Source: Opitutia bacterium (GTDB taxonomy: Bacteria > Verrucomicrobiota > Verrucomicrobiia > Opitutales > Opitutaceae). Taken from it: 64,000 nucleotides of DNA. The notes beneath the pieces are model-generated. The model had not been told where the DNA came from. It saw nothing but the letters and a program-made list of their open reading frames with translations, and did not search any database. Numbering within the stretch: the stretch's first letter is position 1; every line of letters starts with the position of its first letter. Both the position numbers and the translations under genes were made by a program. Shown here piece after piece: positions 61,941 through 64,000 of this stretch. The stretch lies in contig CANJLB010000007.1 of the NCBI GenBank assembly GCA_947475065.1, forward strand, positions 1 through 64,000, in the 5' to 3' direction.

Positions 61941-62054
61941 TGTGTCAGCTTGGTCGGTGTAGGTTGCGCGCTCGCCGCGCAACTTCGGCACCGCAGGCAA
62001 ACGTGGCGCGTCAAGCACGCCACCTACCTCGGAAAAGGCAAACTGATACACTAC
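61937..62054. mobile_element. 118-bp REPIN/MITE-like element
   Basis: The ends GTAGTGTGTCAGCTTG (61937-61952) and CAAACTGATACACTAC (62039-62054) are 16-bp inverted repeats with 14 matches. Inside are two GTAG-headed hairpins in opposite orientation: GTAG plus GTTGCGCG-CTCGC-CGCGCAAC (61959-61983) and the complement of GTAG plus GTGGCGTG...CGCGCCAC (62003-62027). No gene fits inside. A pair of inverted REPs is the REPIN design mobilised by RAYT proteins. The left end supplies the stop codon of the SGNH hydrolase. Confidence 0.75.
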
Positions 62055-62159
62055 CCGCGCCGGACAGGCCGGCGAAGTGAGATGCGCGTAGGTGTGGCCC
62101 CGGGACTTGGCTACCATGCCCGGATTTGAACCAAGGCAGGGGAAAGCCGGGACGTTCCG

Positions 62160-62351
62160 TCAGGCCCGGCGGAAATGTTCGCGGCGGGCCGGTCCGTTGG
62201 GCAGCGGAAACATTTCCGGCGTCAGGTCGGGCCGCTGGGTGAGCACGAGAAAATCGTGCACGGTGCGGCCGGTTGTGGCGTCGAAAAACGGCGGGCGTTC
62301 CGGTGGCCGGAAAAAGGCCGTTGGCGTGGCGTGGTCGGTGGCGGTGGTCAT
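62160..62351 (-). CDS. Small unknown protein downstream of attenuator-like structure
   Basis: A 63-residue open frame: MTTATDHATPTAFFRPPERP then PFFDATTGRTVHDFLVLTQR and a tail PARREHFRRA. It has a reasonable amino-acid pattern (FFDATTGRTVHDFLVL), starts 50 bases after the T tract of a strong terminator on the same strand, and nothing else fills this space. No signal peptide, no clear ribosome binding site. It may be a real small protein whose expression depends on readthrough of that terminator. Confidence 0.4.
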   Translation of the reverse strand: MTTATDHATPTAFFRPPERPPFFDATTGRTVHDFLVLTQRPDLTPEMFPLPNGPARREHFRRA

Positions 62352-62400
62352 GGTGGTGGTTGGTTAAAACCGCCCCCTGCGTCGTGCTGCCGGCCGGGCC

Positions 62401-62434
62401 AAAAAAAAGCCCCTCCGGCAATGCGCCGGAGGGG
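62401..62434 (-). terminator. Strong terminator/attenuator, minus strand
   Basis: On the minus strand: a 10-bp perfect stem CCCCTCCGGC / GCCGGAGGGG with a 5-base loop, then C and eight T. It begins 21 bases after the stop codon of a short Val/Ile-rich peptide (62456-62560) and 50 bases before the 63-residue frame. Confidence 0.9.
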
Positions 62435-62455
62435 GTGGAGATTCGTTGGACGAAA

Positions 62456-62560
62456 TCAGAACCCTCGCGGCGCGTCGGTAACGACGGAACCGATGACGAC
62501 GACGGCCACGGAGAGGTGGCCGGGGCGTGCGACGGACGACGTTTTGCCGGAGAGATTCAT
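62456..62560 (-). CDS. Putative Val/Ile-rich leader peptide
   Basis: A 34-residue frame from ATG 62560: MNLSGKTSSVARPGHLSVAV then VVIGSVVTDAPRGF. Seven of ten residues in the stretch VAVVVIGSVV are Val or Ile, like the E. coli ilvB leader peptide, and a strong terminator starts 21 bases after its stop. TTGACA lies about 40 bases upstream on the minus strand (62598-62603), a candidate -35. The arrangement of short peptide with regulatory codons, hairpin and T run is that of a transcription attenuator. No branched-chain amino-acid gene follows in this window, only the 63-residue frame. Confidence 0.45.
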   Translation of the reverse strand: MNLSGKTSSVARPGHLSVAVVVIGSVVTDAPRGF

Positions 62561-62724
62561 GAGTTACGGGTGAGAGCAGGCGCGCTTTCGCGTCGTTTGT
62601 CAAGTCCGGTCTGTTCCTTCGGCGGCCTCCTGCCGAACTTTACCTCCCCTTAACATTTCTCCACGTCGCGCTCACCGTTCGTTTACAGGGCGGGCGTCTC
62701 TCCTTGCATCAACCCAATCACACC

Positions 62725-62979
62725 ATGCTCAACGCCCAATCTCTGCTCAAACTGGTCTTTCTCAGCGCTTGGATTCTCACGCTCACCACCATCGCCTTTG
62801 GGACGGGTAGTGCTCTCCTCCCGGCCCGCTCCGTCTCTTTCGCCCTGACCGTCTATGGCCCGGACACCGGATGGAATCATCATCTGGTCGCTGCCCGCGT
62901 GGCCGGGGTCATCGTCCATGGCCGCAGCCTGCGTCATGGCCCTGCCTCGGCTGCCGGCGCCAAAGCCGGGCCGATCTGA
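62725..62979 (+). CDS. Small putative membrane or secreted peptide
   Basis: An 84-residue frame from ATG 62725: MLNAQSLLKLVFLSAWILTL is a good signal/membrane helix, continuing TTIAFGTGSALLPARSVSFA. The C-terminal third is less convincing (Gly/Ala/His-rich) and could reflect a frameshift or a wrong frame. A strong terminator lies 59 bases after the stop on the same strand, which supports a short transcript here. Confidence 0.35.
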   Translation: MLNAQSLLKLVFLSAWILTLTTIAFGTGSALLPARSVSFALTVYGPDTGWNHHLVAARVAGVIVHGRSLRHGPASAAGAKAGPI

Positions 62980-63037
62980 AGCATTTGCGTGGGGTAAGCG
63001 CAAAACCGGGGCGCGTGCGCGACACGTGCCCGGATCA

Positions 63038-63075
63038 AACAGCCGGCGGCCGGGGGGCCGTCGGCTGTTTCATTT
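63038..63075 (+). terminator. Terminator after small plus-strand gene
   Basis: A 14-bp stem AACAGCCGGCGGCC / GGCCGTCGGCTGTT (one mismatch) with a GGGG loop, followed on the plus strand by TCATTTTAT. It can end transcription from the left, and weakly from the right. Confidence 0.75.
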
Positions 63076-63162
63076 TATATCCGCGATAGTTTCATGCGGC
63101 GCAACCGGCGGCGGCCCGTTGGTCGCCGGGCCCGGCGGACGGACGCGACCAAGGGGCCGCGC

Positions 63163-63573
63163 TCAGTCGTTCTGATCCCCGGCCGGGCCGGACCGCGGAT
63201 CCCGGTTGGCGGGCAGGTGGTGGGGGAATAAAAAATAATAGTTGGCCAGTCCCCAGCAGCGCGACGGGCGGTAGAGCAGCAGCGGCACCACCACCGCGCC
63301 GACGCCCGCCAGCACGGCGGCGGTCGTCCCGCCCAGCACGCCGAAATGCCAGAGCAGCGCGACCGGCGAGAGAAAGCCGACGAGCGTGACGCCGTAGTTG
63401 AGCGACATCGCGGCGAGAAAGCCGCCCTCGTCGCGCTCGATCTTGAGTCCGCAGATGGGGCATTCGCGGTTGAGCGTGAACAGCGTGCCGGGCTGAAACA
63501 GCTTTTTTTCCCCGCAGTTGGGGCAGCGGTGGGTGAGGCCGCGAACGATGATCTGGCCACGGGTGACACGCAT
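63163..63573 (-). CDS. DUF983-type membrane protein
   Basis: A 136-residue protein from ATG 63573. It begins MRVTRGQIIVRGLTHRCPNCGEKKLFQ and has a second Cys pair RECPICGLKIERDEGGF, the zinc-ribbon-like start of DUF983 proteins, followed by two or three membrane helices (FLAAMSLNYGVTLVGFLSPVALLWH; AAVLAGVGAVVVPLLLY) and a LANYYFLFPH tail. DUF983 proteins are inner-membrane proteins of unclear role; some lie near cytochrome oxidase genes. The frame continues upstream into a repeat copy at 63634-63664; the family start is at 63573. Confidence 0.8.
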   Translation of the reverse strand: MRVTRGQIIVRGLTHRCPNCGEKKLFQPGTLFTLNRECPICGLKIERDEGGFLAAMSLNYGVTLVGFLSPVALLWHFGVLGGTTAAVLAGVGAVVVPLLLYRPSRCWGLANYYFLFPHHLPANRDPRSGPAGDQND

Positions 63574-63633
63574 GAGGCCATCAGCCAAGCAGGCCGCCCC
63601 GCCGGTGGGAAGCGCCTTTGTGCGGGAGGATGC

Positions 63634-63664
63634 AAATGTGGGCGGGGTGCCCTCACCCCGCTGG
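63634..63664 (-). repeat. GTGCCCTCACCCCGC-family half element
   Basis: AAATGTGGGCGGGGTGCCCT continuing CACCCCGC matches one arm of the palindrome at 49268-49325 with one or two changes. It lies just upstream of the DUF983 start and extends that open frame. Confidence 0.75.
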
Positions 63665-63702
63665 CCGCGCGCCACCATCCTTGGCGCGGCAGCCAGACAT
63701 TA

Positions 63703-63718
63703 TGCTAAGAAACTAGCA
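63703..63718 (+). promoter_or_regulatory. Upstream BlaI-type operator
   Basis: TGCTAAGAAACTAGCA is an imperfect palindrome with the TGCTA / TAGCA half sites also found in the perfect palindrome 43 bases further on. It lies upstream of the candidate -35 and probably is a second repressor site between the repressor gene and the divergent DUF983 gene. Confidence 0.6.
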
Positions 63719-63745
63719 AATAATGCTTGCTTCGTGTCGAATGAT

Positions 63746-63765
63746 CATGCTAGATATCTAGCATG
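63746..63765 (+). promoter_or_regulatory. Perfect 20-bp operator over the blaI start
   Basis: CATGCTAGATATCTAGCATG is a perfect palindrome that includes the start codon of the BlaI-like gene and covers the best -10 position (TAGATA; -35 TTGCTT at 63727-63732). BlaI/MecI/CopY repressors bind such sites as dimers and repress their own gene. Confidence 0.8.
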
Positions 63766-64000
63766 ACATCGAAAACCGTGCATTTCACCCGGCGCGAACG
63801 GCAAATCATGGATGTGATCTATGCGCGCGGGGAGGCCACCGCCGCCGAGGTGCATGCCGCGTTGCCCGCCGCCCCCAGCTACTCGACCGTCCGCGCGCTG
63901 CTGCGCATCCTGGAGGACAAGGGTTTCCTCCGGCACCGCGAGGACGGCCCGCGCTACCGCTTCCGGCCCACGCAGGCGCCCGCACAGGCCCGCCGCTCCG
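63763..64000 (+). CDS. blaI: BlaI/MecI/CopY-family repressor (partial)
   Basis: The first 79 codons of a gene cut by the window end. The protein starts MTSKTVHFTRRERQIMDVIY and contains ATAAEVHAALPAAPSYSTVR then ALLRILEDKGFLRHREDGPRYRF, the winged-helix domain of the BlaI/MecI family. These repressors are usually paired with a BlaR1/MecR1-type membrane protease sensor encoded next door, here expected beyond position 64000. The perfect palindrome over its start codon points to self-repression. Confidence 0.88.
   Translation, partial: MTSKTVHFTRRERQIMDVIYARGEATAAEVHAALPAAPSYSTVRALLRILEDKGFLRHREDGPRYRFRPTQAPAQARRS

Noticed and set aside
62364-62603. A 79-residue minus-strand frame overlapping the leader peptide
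   Set aside because: It runs through the terminator hairpin and is Arg-rich without motifs; the 34-residue Val/Ile-rich frame explains the region better.
1-64000. CRISPR arrays, rRNA genes or prophage modules
   Set aside because: No regularly spaced direct repeats with spacers, no rRNA-like sequence and no phage structural genes were seen. The tandem CTGAA decamers have no spacers.

Overview
The window looks like chromosomal DNA of a high-GC Gram-negative bacterium of the Verrucomicrobia, most likely Opitutaceae-like. The reasons are: several secreted proteins ending in PEP-CTERM sorting signals (P-E-P-S/A, a hydrophobic helix, then Arg-rich), lipid A and Lol outer-membrane genes, a short glutamyl-tRNA reductase, and many ATGA-type overlaps with weak Shine-Dalgarno sequences. 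This is inference from protein features; no 16S rRNA gene is present. No complete tRNA, rRNA, CRISPR array or prophage was found.

Layout. 1-6 kb: a PstS-like secreted protein, two paralogous PEP-CTERM proteins and, between them, an arsenic operon (arsR-arsC-aquaglyceroporin) followed by a remnant of a PEP-CTERM gene end. 6-25 kb: one eight-gene, tightly packed, same-strand locus that encodes a two-partner secretion pair (TpsB transporter and a 3710-residue TpsA adhesin) together with its own ExbB (fused to DUF2341 and LamG-like domains), ExbD, TonB, a porin, a coiled-coil periplasmic protein and a small secreted protein. This is the most unusual system in the window. 25-31 kb (minus strand): a hybrid CBS/PAS histidine kinase, an unknown protein, and a translationally coupled operon of a GT4 glycosyltransferase, an MGDG-synthase-like GT28 and a PlcP-like metallophosphoesterase, which together resemble phosphate-sparing membrane lipid remodelling. 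31-36 kb: phosphofructokinase, a histone-H1-like basic protein, and two more PEP-CTERM proteins (lamin-tail type; phytase-esterase type).

36-46 kb: a tRNA-Leu 3' fragment (attachment-site relic), a fosmidomycin-resistance-like MFS pump, a glyoxalase-like protein, an OGG1-type DNA glycosylase, small secreted/membrane proteins, a peptide-binding lipoprotein, lysS and lolC-lolD. 46-50 kb: a GnnA-like oxidoreductase and lpxB, split by a REP-associated tyrosine transposase (RAYT) flanked by GTAG-headed REP hairpins; a further REP lies in frame inside lpxB. 49-58 kb: a cytochrome P450 divergent from a condensation/WS-DGAT-like acyltransferase, ccsA-hemA, an S41 peptidase, argD, argB, and divergent argJ. 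59-64 kb: an unknown secreted protein, an SGNH hydrolase, a 118-bp REPIN/MITE-like element, a Val/Ile-rich leader peptide with terminator, a DUF983 protein, and the start of a BlaI-family repressor gene with two palindromic operators.

Two themes recur. First, cell-surface biology: secreted adhesin, PEP-CTERM proteins, lipid A, lipoprotein export and membrane lipid remodelling. Second, short mobile repeats: two hairpin families (REP and a GTGCCCTCACCCCGC family) have entered stop codons and reading frames without breaking them.
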